Positions 23,666 to 33,019 are shown, counted from the stretch's first letter. The stretch is DNA of 64,000 nt from Streptomyces sp. NBC_00510 (GCA_036013505.1 CP107851.1:806001-870000); one strand, 5' to 3'. A program made the numbers and translations. Notes: generated by a model not told the origin, from the letters alone.

Positions 23666-26197
23666 ATGACCCGCACACCCAGCCCCCGCCTCGACGCCCG
23701 GGGCATCGACCGCGCGGCCGGGGTGCTGCTCGGGGCGGCCGTCGGTGACGCGCTGGGGGTGCCGTACGAGTTCAAGGCGACCCTGCGCGAGGACCAGCAG
23801 CCGGGCATGATCGGCGGCGGTCTCGGGCCGTACCGGCCCGGGGAGTACTCCGACGACACCCAGATGCAAGTGTGCGTCGCCCAGGTCGCGGCGACCGGGG
23901 CGGACCTGCGCAGCCCCGAGGCCCTGGACGCGATCGCCGCGGGCTTCCGGCACTGGTTGGACGGCGGGGCCAGCGACGTCGGAGCCCAGACCCGTTCCGT
24001 GCTGGGCGCAGCCGAACGGCTGCCCCGAAGCCCGGCGGAGGCGCTGCGGGAGGCCGCCCGCCGGTACGCCGCCGGGCACCGGCTCACCGCGGGGAACGGC
24101 TCGCTGATGCGCACCGGGATCGTGGCGCTCGCGCACCTCGGGGACGCCGCCGCGATGGCCGAGGCCGCCACCGCGGTCAGCGCGCTCACCCACCCGGACC
24201 CCGAGTGCGCAGACGCCTGCGTCCTGTGGTGCTCCGGCATCCGCACCGCCGTGCTGCACGGCACCTTCGACGGTGTGCGGGCCGGGCTCGACCTCCTCCC
24301 GGCCGTACGGCGGGACACGTGGGCAAAGCGGCTGGACGAGGCGGAAGCCGCGCCGCCCGGGCACTTCGCCGACAACGGCTGGGTCGTCCGGGCGCTCCAG
24401 GCGGCCTGGTCGGCGATCACCCGCACCCCCGTACCCGAACTCGACCCCGGAAAGGGCCGTTTCCCCGCGGGACACCTGCGGGCGGCGCTGGCGGCGGCGG
24501 TACGGGCCGGCCACGACACCGACACCGTCGCGCCGATCGCCGGCGCTCTGCTCGGCGCGCGCTGGGGCTGCTCCGGCATCCCCCTGGACTGGCAGCGGGC
24601 CGTCCACGGCTGGCCCGGCCTGAGGGGGCCCGACCTGGTGCGGCTCACGGTCCTCACCGCCCGGGACGGGGCCGACGACGATGACGGCTGGCCCTCGGCA
24701 CCGCGCATGCCGCTGCCGTCCCACTCCCCCACCGGCCTCGCCGTCGCCCACCCGCACGACCCCGGTGTGGTGCTGGGCGACCTGGCCCAGGGCGCCGAGC
24801 CGGTCCCGGTCGACGCCGTGGTGTCGCTGTGCCGCACGGGAACGGCGCCCGTGCTGCCCGGCGCCGACGTGGAGCACATACGGGTGTGGCTGCGGGACCG
24901 CCCGGGAGACAACGCCAACCTCGCCTTTGTGCTGGACCAGGCCGCCCGGCAGGTGCTGCGGCTGCGCCGCGCGGGCAAGAAGGTCCTGCTCCACTCGTCG
25001 GCCGGGCAGAGCCGGACCGCCGCCGTCGCCGCGGTCTACAGCCATCTCGCCGGCGGCACGCCCGGCGGGTCGTACACGATGCCGGCCCACCCCGAACTGC
25101 GCGACGCCGTACGGGCACTGACCGCGGCACCCGCCCCGGCCGCCGCATACGACACGGACGCCCCCGCGACGGCCGTACAGGCGGCGCGCGTCGCCTCCCC
25201 GGAGGAGGACGCCGCCGCCGGCATCGACACCACCGACCCCGAGGAGCAGCCGGAGCACGACAGCGAGCGGCCGCCGCTGCCGGGGTACGCACCGTCCCGT
25301 GTGCGCGGGCTGCTGCTCGGCCTGGCCCTGGGCGACACGCTGGACTCCGCCCAAGGCACACTGCCGGACCGCGGCCCGCTGAGGGCCGGCGTCGGCACCC
25401 AACTGGCCTGCTTCACCGTCGAGGGCATCATCCGCGCACGGACCGGAGCCCGGCACGGCACCGGTCATCTCCCGTCGGCGGTGAAGCGCGCCCACGGCCG
25501 ACGGGCCGCCCTCCAGGGGGCAGGCGGCCACCAGCCCGACGGCTGGCTCGCGCGCGTCCCCGCACTGGCCGCACCGCGCGTCAAGGAGCCGGACTTCCTC
25601 GCCGCCGTCCTCCCCGCCGTCCTCCCCGTCGCCGTCACCGGCGCCACGCACGGCCCGGCCCAAGCGGCCACCTGGGCACGCGAGATCGCCGCCCACTCCG
25701 CGGCGGCCCACGCGACCGTGCTGCTCCACCACTGCCTGACCGGCACCGCGGAGGCCCAGGAACCCCTGTTCGCCGAGCAGTCGCAACTCCACATCGCCCT
25801 GCGAGCCGGCCTGGACGCCCTCGGAGACTCCGGTGATCCCGGCCACCTCCACACGGCATACCGGCAGGCCACCGAGAACCCGGCCGACCCGCGACGGCTC
25901 GCCGCCCTCGCCCCGGACGCGACCGCTCCCTCAGCGCTGCGCGGCGCCCTCTACTGCGCCGCTTCCTTCCCCCACCGGCACCAGATCGCCGACGCACTGC
26001 ACTTCGCCGCCGCCGCCGCGCCGGACGGCGCGTCCGTCGCCGCCGTCACCGGCGCCCTCCTCGGCGCCGCCCACGGCGTACGGGCCCTGCCGGCCGGTCC
26101 GCTCAGCCGCCATGAACTCGCCTGGGTCCTGGACACCCTCGCCCACGACCTCGTCGCGCCGTCTACGGCTGGAAGTACTCCGACATCAGGTCGCTGA
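23666..26197 (+). CDS. Two-domain ADP-ribosylglycohydrolase with inactive-looking phosphatase motif
   Basis: 843 aa. Domain 1 (residues 12-330) is an ARH-type hydrolase with GAAVGDALGVPYE, the metal site EYSDDTQM and the C-terminal AGHDTDTVAPIAGALLG. A middle domain (about 360-480) resembles a dual-specificity phosphatase, but its P-loop reads LLHSSAGQSRTAAV: the catalytic Cys of HCxxxxxRT is Ser. Domain 2 (about 545-825) is a second ARH-like copy starting LLLGLALGDTLDSAQG that lacks SDDT and DTDT metal ligands. Only the first ARH looks catalytic, reversing ADP-ribosylation in the cytoplasm. ATG at 23666. It overlaps the convergent trmO gene by 35 bases. Confidence 0.88.
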   Translation: MTRTPSPRLDARGIDRAAGVLLGAAVGDALGVPYEFKATLREDQQPGMIGGGLGPYRPGEYSDDTQMQVCVAQVAATGADLRSPEALDAIAAGFRHWLDGGASDVGAQTRSVLGAAERLPRSPAEALREAARRYAAGHRLTAGNGSLMRTGIVALAHLGDAAAMAEAATAVSALTHPDPECADACVLWCSGIRTAVLHGTFDGVRAGLDLLPAVRRDTWAKRLDEAEAAPPGHFADNGWVVRALQAAWSAITRTPVPELDPGKGRFPAGHLRAALAAAVRAGHDTDTVAPIAGALLGARWGCSGIPLDWQRAVHGWPGLRGPDLVRLTVLTARDGADDDDGWPSAPRMPLPSHSPTGLAVAHPHDPGVVLGDLAQGAEPVPVDAVVSLCRTGTAPVLPGADVEHIRVWLRDRPGDNANLAFVLDQAARQVLRLRRAGKKVLLHSSAGQSRTAAVAAVYSHLAGGTPGGSYTMPAHPELRDAVRALTAAPAPAAAYDTDAPATAVQAARVASPEEDAAAGIDTTDPEEQPEHDSERPPLPGYAPSRVRGLLLGLALGDTLDSAQGTLPDRGPLRAGVGTQLACFTVEGIIRARTGARHGTGHLPSAVKRAHGRRAALQGAGGHQPDGWLARVPALAAPRVKEPDFLAAVLPAVLPVAVTGATHGPAQAATWAREIAAHSAAAHATVLLHHCLTGTAEAQEPLFAEQSQLHIALRAGLDALGDSGDPGHLHTAYRQATENPADPRRLAALAPDATAPSALRGALYCAASFPHRHQIADALHFAAAAAPDGASVAAVTGALLGAAHGVRALPAGPLSRHELAWVLDTLAHDLVAPSTAGSTPTSGR

Positions 26198-26630
26198 CCC
26201 ATTCCGGCTGCCTGACGTCCACCGCACGGAACTCCACCATCGTCGGCTTCAGGTCGATGACCGGGGTGCCCGAGACCGCGTCGAGGCCCACCACCGTCAG
26301 TTCGCGGCCGTGGACCGATTCGATGGCGCAGCACGTCACCCCGATGCGGTTCGGCCTGCGGGGGCCGCGGCCGGCGAAGACACCGACGGGCGGGAGGTCG
26401 GCGCGGCCGCGGTAGGGGCGGGGTTCGCGGTGGTCGTCGCTCTCCGGGAACCGGTCGAAGACGAAGAGGACCTCCACGTGGGAGAAGCCCTCCAGACCCT
26501 GCAGGCACGCCTCGCCGAAGCGCTCGTCGATGGTGATCGTGCTGCGGACGGCACCCCAGTTGTCCGTGTGCTGGACGTCAGTCCGGTCGTTCCGGACCGT
26601 TCCTATCGGTGTGACCTCGAAGCTCGGCAT
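26163..26630 (-). CDS. trmO: tRNA m6t6A37 methyltransferase TrmO-like protein
   Basis: 155-aa TsaA/YaeB-fold (UPF0066) SAM-dependent methyltransferase that N6-methylates t6A37 in some threonine tRNAs. Visible motifs: TPIGTVRNDRTD, DRFPES, VFAGRGPRRPNRIGVT and LDAVSGTPVIDLKP. The length matches the single-domain form. ATG at 26630. Related single-domain proteins may act on other substrates, so the symbol is a family call. Confidence 0.88.
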   Translation of the reverse strand: MPSFEVTPIGTVRNDRTDVQHTDNWGAVRSTITIDERFGEACLQGLEGFSHVEVLFVFDRFPESDDHREPRPYRGRADLPPVGVFAGRGPRRPNRIGVTCCAIESVHGRELTVVGLDAVSGTPVIDLKPTMVEFRAVDVRQPEWVSDLMSEYFQP

Positions 26631-26707
26631 GGCACGGTTCTATCGCTCGGGGCGGTGTCGTGCCCAGATGAGGACCGGTCCCGGGACCGGGTACCGGGTG
26701 ACGCGGT

Positions 26708-26737
26708 GGGCCCTCCCCGCGGATGCGGGGAGGGCCC
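26708..26737 (-). terminator. Strong hairpin terminator after the redox operon
   Basis: 13-bp perfect stem GGGCCCTCCCCGC / GCGGGGAGGGCCC with a 4-nt loop, 27 bases past the DUF1080 gene stop and before the trmO start. Confidence 0.8.
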
Positions 26738-26763
26738 GGTAAGCGGCGGTCAGGGATGCCGGA

Positions 26764-28980
26764 TCACAGCTGCTTGATGCGGATGTCCCGGTAGGAGATC
26801 ACGTCCGTCGTGCTGTGGACCTGGAGGCCGATGTAGCCGGTGGCGTAGCGCCGGCCGTCGGTGCCCGGGTCCCCGGCGCGGGGCGGGGTGAAGACCTGGC
26901 CGCCGACGTTGTCGAACTCGTTGATGACGACGCCGTTGCGCAGGACCGTGAAGTGCTGGCCCTCGGCGCGGATCTCGTAGTCGTTCCAGGTGCCCTTCGG
27001 GGTCACGCCGGCGCCGCCGAGGCCCACGCGGTCGAAGCCGTAAACGGAGCCGGTCTTGTACATGTCGCCGTCGGGGCGGTCGAGGATCTGGATCTCGTGC
27101 CCGTAGTTGATGGCGACCCACTCGGGGCGGGGCTCCTCGGGGTGGTCGTGGACGTCCGGGAAGCGGATGAAGACACCGCCGTTGGCGTTGCCGGTGCCCG
27201 GGGCGTCGTCGCGGAACTGGAGCTTGAGCGAGAAGTCGCCGTACTTCCGCTCCGGGAACCACAGCATGCCCATGCCGGGGACGGTCGTGCTGCTGGTGAT
27301 GGCGCCGTCGCCGGAGAGGGTGAAGCGGCCGCCGCCGACCTGCTCCCACTTCGCCAGGGAGGCCTCGGTGCCGTCGAACAGGTCGCGGTAGCCCTGCGTC
27401 TGACCGGGCTTGCCGATCTTCGACTGCTTGGCGGCCTTGGTGATCTTGTTGAACTCGCGCTGGTCGATGACGTTGTCGGCGAGCAGCCGGTCGAGCACGC
27501 CGTCGACGTGCTTGAGGAACAGGGCGTGCGAGGACCAGTCCTTCTCGTCCTCGATCAGCTCGTTGATGGTGCAGCGGCTGCGGGTGAGCCGGTTGGGCAC
27601 ACCCGAGTCCACGGTGCCGACGATGACGGTCAGCCGCTCGTCGTACTCGGGGCAGTTGGGCGCCGGGACGCCGCCGCCCTGCGCGATGGTGAAGGTCACC
27701 TCGCGCGCCGTGGCCGTGTTGCCCGCCTTGTCCGTGGCGCGGTAGGCGAGCGTGTGGGAGCCGATCCGGTCGACGATGACGGGGGCGGAGTACACGAGGT
27801 ACGGGCCGCCGTCGAGGGAGTACTCGATCCGGTCCACCCCGGAGCCCGCGTCGGTGGCGGTGACGGTGACCTTGGCGCTGGTGATGTACGCGCCGCCCGA
27901 GTTCTTGGTGCCGCTCACGGTCGCCGAGGTCTCCGGCGCGGTGGTGTCCTGGGTGGGCGGCGCCACGACGGTGAACGCGACGGACTTCTCGGCCGACGCG
28001 TTGCCCGCCTTGTCGGCGGCGCGGTAGCGGACGGTGTGCGAGCCGACCTGGTGCACCATCACCGGCGCGGTGTACGGCTGCCAGGCGCCGGCGGCCCCGA
28101 CCGCGTACTCGATCGTGTTGACGCCCGACCCGGTGTCGGAGGCGGTGACGGTGACCGTGGCCATCGTCAGGTAGTTGCCGTCGGCGTCCTTCTCGCCGCT
28201 CACGGTCGCCGAGGTCTCCGGCGCGGTGGTGTCGTCGGTCGGCGGCGCGACCACGTCGAAGGCGACGGACTTCTCGGCCGCGACGTTGCCCGCCTGGTCG
28301 GTGGCGCGGTAGCGGACGGCGTGGGCGCCGACCTGGTCGACGACCAGCGGCGCGGTGTACGGCTGCCAGGGGCCGTCCTGGCCGAGCGCGTACTCCACCG
28401 TCCTCACACCGGATCCGTCGTCGGTCGCGCTGACGGTGACCGTGGCGGAGCCGACGTACGCGCCGTCGGCGTTCTTCTGACCCGTGACCTCGGCCGCCGT
28501 GGTGGGCGCGGTGGTGTCCTCGCCGCCGGGCTCGGTCACCGTGAGGATGCCCTGCATCTGGCCGTGGCCGGGGATGCTGCAGAAGAAGCGGTAGCGCCCG
28601 GGCGTGAGGGTGACGTCGACGGTGTGCCGGCCGCCGGTGTCGTCATTGGGGTTGGCGAGGATGTTGACCGGGACGTCGTGGTTGTACTCGGGGTCCGACA
28701 CGTCGAAGGTGAGCGTGTGCGGCATGCCGATGTCGTTGCCGGTCGCCGCGCTGTTCTCGAAGACGAGCGTCGTCGGCCCGGCCACCGCCGTGGTCGGGAA
28801 GCTCGCGTACTGGTCGGTGCGCGAGCTCGCCGTCCAGGTGAGCACCTGGGCGGCGGCCGTGGTCCCGCCGGCCGCCGCACGGTCGTCGGTGCGCCCGTAC
28901 GCGACGGTGGAGGTGAGCCCCAGCACCATCAGCAGCGCGCCCAGCAGGGCCGCCAGCGGGCGTAGAGGTCGGTGTCTCAC
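26764..28980 (-). CDS. Secreted cupredoxin / Ig-repeat / DUF1080 (3-keto-glycoside hydrolase-like) protein
   Basis: 738 aa. Signal peptide 1-30 (ALLGALLMVLGLTSTVAYG). The cupredoxin domain (about 45-150) has type-1 copper ligands: His in GMPHTLTFD, then Cys, His and Met in FFCSIPGHGQM. Three tandem Ig-like repeats of about 95 residues follow, each beginning DTTAPxTxAxVxG and ending AGNxAxEKSVAF. A Cys-containing linker comes next, then a C-terminal DUF1080/LamG-like domain (about 540-738: YRDLFDGTEASLAKWEQVGG). DUF1080 enzymes hydrolyse 3-keto-disaccharides. The GTG start overlaps the stop of the upstream dehydrogenase gene (GTGA), so the two are coupled. The copper domain suggests electron transfer. 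Confidence 0.88.
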   Translation of the reverse strand: MRHRPLRPLAALLGALLMVLGLTSTVAYGRTDDRAAAGGTTAAAQVLTWTASSRTDQYASFPTTAVAGPTTLVFENSAATGNDIGMPHTLTFDVSDPEYNHDVPVNILANPNDDTGGRHTVDVTLTPGRYRFFCSIPGHGQMQGILTVTEPGGEDTTAPTTAAEVTGQKNADGAYVGSATVTVSATDDGSGVRTVEYALGQDGPWQPYTAPLVVDQVGAHAVRYRATDQAGNVAAEKSVAFDVVAPPTDDTTAPETSATVSGEKDADGNYLTMATVTVTASDTGSGVNTIEYAVGAAGAWQPYTAPVMVHQVGSHTVRYRAADKAGNASAEKSVAFTVVAPPTQDTTAPETSATVSGTKNSGGAYITSAKVTVTATDAGSGVDRIEYSLDGGPYLVYSAPVIVDRIGSHTLAYRATDKAGNTATAREVTFTIAQGGGVPAPNCPEYDERLTVIVGTVDSGVPNRLTRSRCTINELIEDEKDWSSHALFLKHVDGVLDRLLADNVIDQREFNKITKAAKQSKIGKPGQTQGYRDLFDGTEASLAKWEQVGGGRFTLSGDGAITSSTTVPGMGMLWFPERKYGDFSLKLQFRDDAPGTGNANGGVFIRFPDVHDHPEEPRPEWVAINYGHEIQILDRPDGDMYKTGSVYGFDRVGLGGAGVTPKGTWNDYEIRAEGQHFTVLRNGVVINEFDNVGGQVFTPPRAGDPGTDGRRYATGYIGLQVHSTTDVISYRDIRIKQL

Positions 28981-31457
28981 TGTGCCGCCTTCCTGGCCAG
29001 GTCCGCGGCGGCGGGGGTCGCCTCGCCGCCCTTGTACGTCACGCGCCACAGCGCGGACTGGGAGTCGGAGGTGAAGAAGCCGCGCCCGTAGTCGAGGACG
29101 TAGAGCGAGCCGTCCGGGGCGAACTTCCAGTCCATGAGGTTGCGGATGCCGCCCTGGCCGACCGGGATGATCTTCTTCAGCGACTCGGCGGTGACGGGCA
29201 GCCCGCCCTTGCCGACGGTCTTGGGGTCGGTCAGCACCGCGTGGCGCGGGTTGTCCGCGTCGTAGAAGTCACCGACGAACCACTTGCCGTCCCAGTACTG
29301 CGGCCACGCGCCGGCGCCCGCGGTCGTGGCGTCGTAGCGGTAGACCGGGCCGTCCATGGTGGCCTGGCCGCCGCCCTTGAGCCACGGCAGGAGGTAGGTG
29401 GCCTCCTCGTTCTTGTAGCTGGGGACCCCATTCGCGTCCCGGGGGAAGTCGGGGGCGCCGCCCTGCGGGGAGTACCAGATGGTGTTGCCGGTGACGGGCG
29501 GGAGGTTCACCAGGCCGTCGTTGTTCGGCGACTCGTTCTTGGGGGCGTCGCAGTCGTACCAGCCCAGCGGCTTGCCCGGGTCCGGCAGGTTGCGGTCCCG
29601 GTAGGGCTGCTTGTTGCCCATGCAGAACGGCCAGCCGTGGTTGCCCGCCTTGGTGATCGCGGCGAACGTGTCGTACTTCGCCGGTCCCCAGGTCGTGCTC
29701 GGGGCGCCCGCGTCGGGGCCGACCCAGCCCGCGTAGAGGACGTCGGTCTTCTTGTCGACGGAGATCCGCGCCGGGTTGCGCACGCCCATGACGTAGATCT
29801 CGCCGCGGGTCTTGCCGCCGCCCTCGTCCTGCTCCTCGCCGGTGAAGAGGTTGCCCTCGGGCAGGGTGTAGGTGCCGTCCGGCTCCGGGTGGATGCGCAG
29901 GATCTTGCCGTTGAGGTTGTTGGTGTTGCCGGCGGTGCGGCGGGCGTCGGCGAAGGACAGGCCCTTGAAGTTGGGCTGCGGGTTGTTGCCGGAGTAACCG
30001 TCGCTGAACCCGGACGAGTTGTTGTCGCCGGTGGCGATGTACAGGTTGCCCTTGGAGTCCCAGGCCATCCCGCCGCCGGCGTGGCAGCAGCTGTGTACCT
30101 GGACGGGCCACTTGAGCAGGACCTTCTCGGAGGCGAGGTCCAGCTTGTCGGTGGCGAGGTCCAGCGTGAAGCGGGAGACGCGCCGCTCCGCGACGTGCTT
30201 GTCGCGGTCGAGGCCGGAGTGCGGGGTGTAGTGGAGGTACACCCAGCCGTTGGTCTCGAAGGCGGGGTCGAGCTCGATGCCGAGCAGCCCTTCCTCGACC
30301 TTGGTGAGTTCGTCGCCGCCGCCCTTGTTGCCGAAGACGGTCAGGGCGCCCGCGAGGGTCACCTTCTTCGTCGCCGGGTCGTAGACGTGGACCTGGCCGA
30401 GGCCCTTGCCCATGTCGGGGCTGTTCCAGTCGGTCACCACCGGGGCGCCGTTGGCGCCGCCGCCGCGGCCGATGTACAGCACCCGTCCGTCGGGGGCGAC
30501 GACCATGCCGTGCGGTTCGCCGATCTGGTCCTGCTGTCCGGGCTGGTTGGGCTGGGTGACCTTCACCGCGCTGTAGTTGGCGTCGATCGTCGCCTTGCAG
30601 TCGGCGCGTGAGAGCCGGGTGGTCCACTGCAGGGCGCCGCGCAGGTGGTCGCGGAAGTCGGTCTCGGCGAACGACTCCGCCGTACCGCCCATCCCGGTGT
30701 AGAAGGACCGGCCGCCGTCGTAGTCACGGCACCAGGAGACGGGGTGGTCGACGCCGTTGGCGCCGGTTCCCGGCTTGTAGCTGCTCTCCCTGACCTTGGC
30801 GACGGTGTGCACCTTGCCGGTCGGGTTGCCCGCCCAGTTGAGCCACTTGTCGGGCCGCTTCCACTCCAGCGGCAGGTCCTTCGTGGCCGGATTGATCCGG
30901 TCGGGGATCTCGACGACGGCGCGCTGGACGGCGGCCGGGTTGGTGGCCGCGGGCCGGGCGCCGATCAGGCCGGCGAACCAGTCGGAGTACGGTTCGGTTC
31001 GCGCCGCGTCGTGGATGCCGAGGAAGCCGCCGCCGGCCTCCATGTAGGCCTCCAGGCCGGCCTCCTGCTCGGGGTCGAGCACGTCGCCGCCCCCGGTCAG
31101 GAAGACGACCGCGTTGAAGGTGCCCAGGCGCTTGGCGTTGGTGAAGACCGAGGCGTCGTCCGTGGCGACGGTCTTGTAGCGCTGGGCCGCGGGCCCGGAC
31201 AGGCCGATCGCCTCGATCGCCTCGATGCCCGAGTCGACGGTCGGGGACTCCTCGGTGGCCGAGGCGTGGAACACCAGGACCTTGACGTTTTTGCCGCCCG
31301 GTGGGGACGGCAAGGATAACGTTGTCGGCGCCGGCTCCGGATACGGTCTGGCCGAGGCGGTGGCACCGCCCAGCAGGGATGCCGCCAAGGTCCCGGTCAC
31401 CAGGACCGCGGCCGCGCCTCGCCGGGATCTCGACCGGTGATGTGGTGCGCTCTGCAT
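28977..31457 (-). CDS. Secreted ThuA domain fused to PQQ/sorbosone-type sugar dehydrogenase
   Basis: 826 aa. Signal peptide 1-36 (AAAVLVTGTLAASLLGGATA). The ThuA/trehalose-utilisation domain (about 58-280) has VLVFHASATEESP, FLGIHDAARTEPYSDW and YTGMGGTAESF. The glucose/sorbosone dehydrogenase beta-propeller (about 310-800) has GEPHGMVVAPDGRVLY, VHSCCHAGGGMAWDSKGNLY and NPARISVD. It probably oxidises a sugar or glycoside outside the cell, using PQQ or another cofactor. Codon 47, just after the signal peptide, is TTA (31317-31319), making translation potentially dependent on bldA tRNA. A good promoter lies at 31496-31524. It is coupled to the DUF1080 gene. Confidence 0.9.
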   Translation of the reverse strand: MQSAPHHRSRSRRGAAAVLVTGTLAASLLGGATASARPYPEPAPTTLSLPSPPGGKNVKVLVFHASATEESPTVDSGIEAIEAIGLSGPAAQRYKTVATDDASVFTNAKRLGTFNAVVFLTGGGDVLDPEQEAGLEAYMEAGGGFLGIHDAARTEPYSDWFAGLIGARPAATNPAAVQRAVVEIPDRINPATKDLPLEWKRPDKWLNWAGNPTGKVHTVAKVRESSYKPGTGANGVDHPVSWCRDYDGGRSFYTGMGGTAESFAETDFRDHLRGALQWTTRLSRADCKATIDANYSAVKVTQPNQPGQQDQIGEPHGMVVAPDGRVLYIGRGGGANGAPVVTDWNSPDMGKGLGQVHVYDPATKKVTLAGALTVFGNKGGGDELTKVEEGLLGIELDPAFETNGWVYLHYTPHSGLDRDKHVAERRVSRFTLDLATDKLDLASEKVLLKWPVQVHSCCHAGGGMAWDSKGNLYIATGDNNSSGFSDGYSGNNPQPNFKGLSFADARRTAGNTNNLNGKILRIHPEPDGTYTLPEGNLFTGEEQDEGGGKTRGEIYVMGVRNPARISVDKKTDVLYAGWVGPDAGAPSTTWGPAKYDTFAAITKAGNHGWPFCMGNKQPYRDRNLPDPGKPLGWYDCDAPKNESPNNDGLVNLPPVTGNTIWYSPQGGAPDFPRDANGVPSYKNEEATYLLPWLKGGGQATMDGPVYRYDATTAGAGAWPQYWDGKWFVGDFYDADNPRHAVLTDPKTVGKGGLPVTAESLKKIIPVGQGGIRNLMDWKFAPDGSLYVLDYGRGFFTSDSQSALWRVTYKGGEATPAAADLARKAAQ

Positions 31458-31495
31458 CGTTCACCCACCCTCGTAGGTCACAGCAACAGCGCCTG

Positions 31496-31524
31496 AAGCT
31501 AGACGGCTTTTGACGGTCCGCCAA
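31496..31524 (-). promoter_or_regulatory. Predicted sigma-70-type promoter of the redox operon
   Basis: Minus strand: -35 TTGGCG (31519-31524), 17-bp spacer, -10 TAGCTT (31496-31501), giving a leader of about 30 bases. The 8-bp palindrome ATAGCTAT (31524-31531) abuts the -35 and could bind a regulator of either divergent unit. The rest of 31458-31652 is the shared promoter region with the laccase gene. Confidence 0.55.
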
Positions 31525-31652
31525 TAGCTATGGACGGAATCTCACCAACTTTGTCCTGAGTGTGGATAAACGGAGATCACTGGTCTACCGTGTGGCCGTC
31601 CCCGGGGACCCTCGCGCCCCGACCGTCTCCTCACGGCACTGGAGAGACCGGT

Positions 31653-32699
31653 ATGGCTTTGGACAGAAGGAGTTTCAACCGGCGACTGCTGGCCGGTGGC
31701 GTGGTCGCCGCCACCGGCACGGCCTCGCTGGCGGTGGCCTCCGTCCCCACGGCTTCCTCCGCGGAGCCCGCACCGCCCACCGCACCGGCCGGCGGCCAGG
31801 TGCGCCACCTCAAGCTCTACGCCGAGACGTTGCCGAACGGCCAGATGGGGTACGGCCTGGAGAAGGGCAGGGCCACCGTGCCCGGCCCGCTGATCGAGCT
31901 GGTCGAGGGCGACACCCTGCACATCGAGTTCGAGAACGCCTCGGACGTGGACGCCAGCCTCCACGTCCACGGCATGGACTACGACATCGCCAACGACGGC
32001 ACCCGGATGACCCGCAGCCACGTCGAGCCGGGCGGCACGCGGACGTACACCTGGCGCACCCACGCTCCGGGCCGGCGCAAGGACGGCACGTGGCGGCCGG
32101 GCAGCGCGGGCTACTGGCACTACCACGACCACGTCGTGGGCACCGACCACGGAACCGGCGGGATCCGCAAGGGGCTCTACGGGCCGGTCGTCGTGCGCAG
32201 GAAGGGCGACATCCTGCCGGACAAGCAGTTCACGATCGTCTTCAACGACATGACGATCAACAACAGGTCCGGCGCCGACACCCCGAACTTCGAGGCGACG
32301 GTGGGCGATCGTGTCGAGATCGTCATGATCACGCACGGCGAGTATTACCACACGTTCCACATGCACGGTCACCGCTGGGCCGACAACAGGACGGGACTGC
32401 TGACCGGACCCGACGACCCCAGCCGGGTGATCGACAACAAGATCACCGGGCCGGCGGACTCCTTCGGCTTCCAGATCATCGCGGGCGAACACGTCGGCGC
32501 CGGCGCGTGGATGTACCACTGCCACGTCCAGAGCCACTCCGACATGGGGATGGCCGGTCTTTTCCTGGTCGCCAAGCCCGACGGCACGATCCCGGGCTAC
32601 GAACCGCACCACCCGGACCACCCCGAGGGCGCGGCGAAGTCCGGGAAGAACGGCGCGAAGGCGTCGTCCGGCGGGGAACACGCGCACCACATGGGGTGA
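31653..32699 (+). CDS. Two-domain small laccase (SLAC-type multicopper oxidase)
   Basis: 348-aa exported copper oxidase. The Tat signal is [12 protein letters not shown] followed by a hydrophobic stretch and ASSAEP. The copper motifs are all present: [19 protein letters not shown] and [12 protein letters not shown] (T1 Cys and Met). Length and layout match the trimeric two-domain laccases of Streptomyces, which oxidise phenols with reduction of O2 to water. A His-rich tail (GGEHAHHMG) may help copper binding. ATG at 31653 has GGAGAG upstream. It is divergent from the sugar dehydrogenase/cupredoxin operon, suggesting linked extracellular redox chemistry. Confidence 0.95.
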   Translation: MALDRRSFNRRLLAGGVVAATGTASLAVASVPTASSAEPAPPTAPAGGQVRHLKLYAETLPNGQMGYGLEKGRATVPGPLIELVEGDTLHIEFENASDVDASLHVHGMDYDIANDGTRMTRSHVEPGGTRTYTWRTHAPGRRKDGTWRPGSAGYWHYHDHVVGTDHGTGGIRKGLYGPVVVRRKGDILPDKQFTIVFNDMTINNRSGADTPNFEATVGDRVEIVMITHGEYYHTFHMHGHRWADNRTGLLTGPDDPSRVIDNKITGPADSFGFQIIAGEHVGAGAWMYHCHVQSHSDMGMAGLFLVAKPDGTIPGYEPHHPDHPEGAAKSGKNGAKASSGGEHAHHMG

Positions 32700-32736
32700 C
32701 GCTCGTCCCGCCGCACTGAGGCCGGTTCCCGGGGGT

Positions 32737-32975
32737 TCGGGAGAGACGTGCGAGGAGGGCGCGGCACGTCCGCTGCAACTCCTCGTCGTTCTCGACGCTT
32801 GCGAACCGGCCGCTGCGGCGCGTGCGGGTCAGCTCCTCGAGGCCAGCATGGTCCGCAGGCGCGGCAGCGCACGGGCGGTCGGCGGTCCGATCCGGGCGAG
32901 CACGCCGGCCGCCTCGTGGTGTTGGCGACTGTCGAGGAATTCGTCCGGCAGGGGCACCACGGTGGCACGGGCGCC
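32737..32975 (-). pseudogene. C-terminal remnant of a HEAT-repeat protein
   Basis: Within a 392-base gap the minus strand encodes pieces of a HEAT/PBS-lyase-like repeat: EAAGVLARIGPPTARALPRL and RTMLAS in one frame, then, one base out of frame, EELTRTRRSGRFASVENDEE and LQRTCRALLARLS. The order resembles the C terminus of the large HEAT protein at 38403-40628 (LLPRLRTLLAE, then NDEEFRAAARTVLAGL). No start is found, a frameshift is needed and the end runs on without a nearby stop. I see nothing else in this gap except the hairpin at 33020-33042. Confidence 0.4.
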
Positions 32976-33019
32976 GTGACGGGAATCCCGTGCGTCATTT
33001 TGTCGATATATGATCCGCG

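Noticed and set aside
22361..25852. Long minus-strand open frame of 1163 codons
   Set aside because: It lies opposite the ADP-ribosylglycohydrolase gene and out of frame with the MFS gene; composition is typical of high-GC shadow frames.
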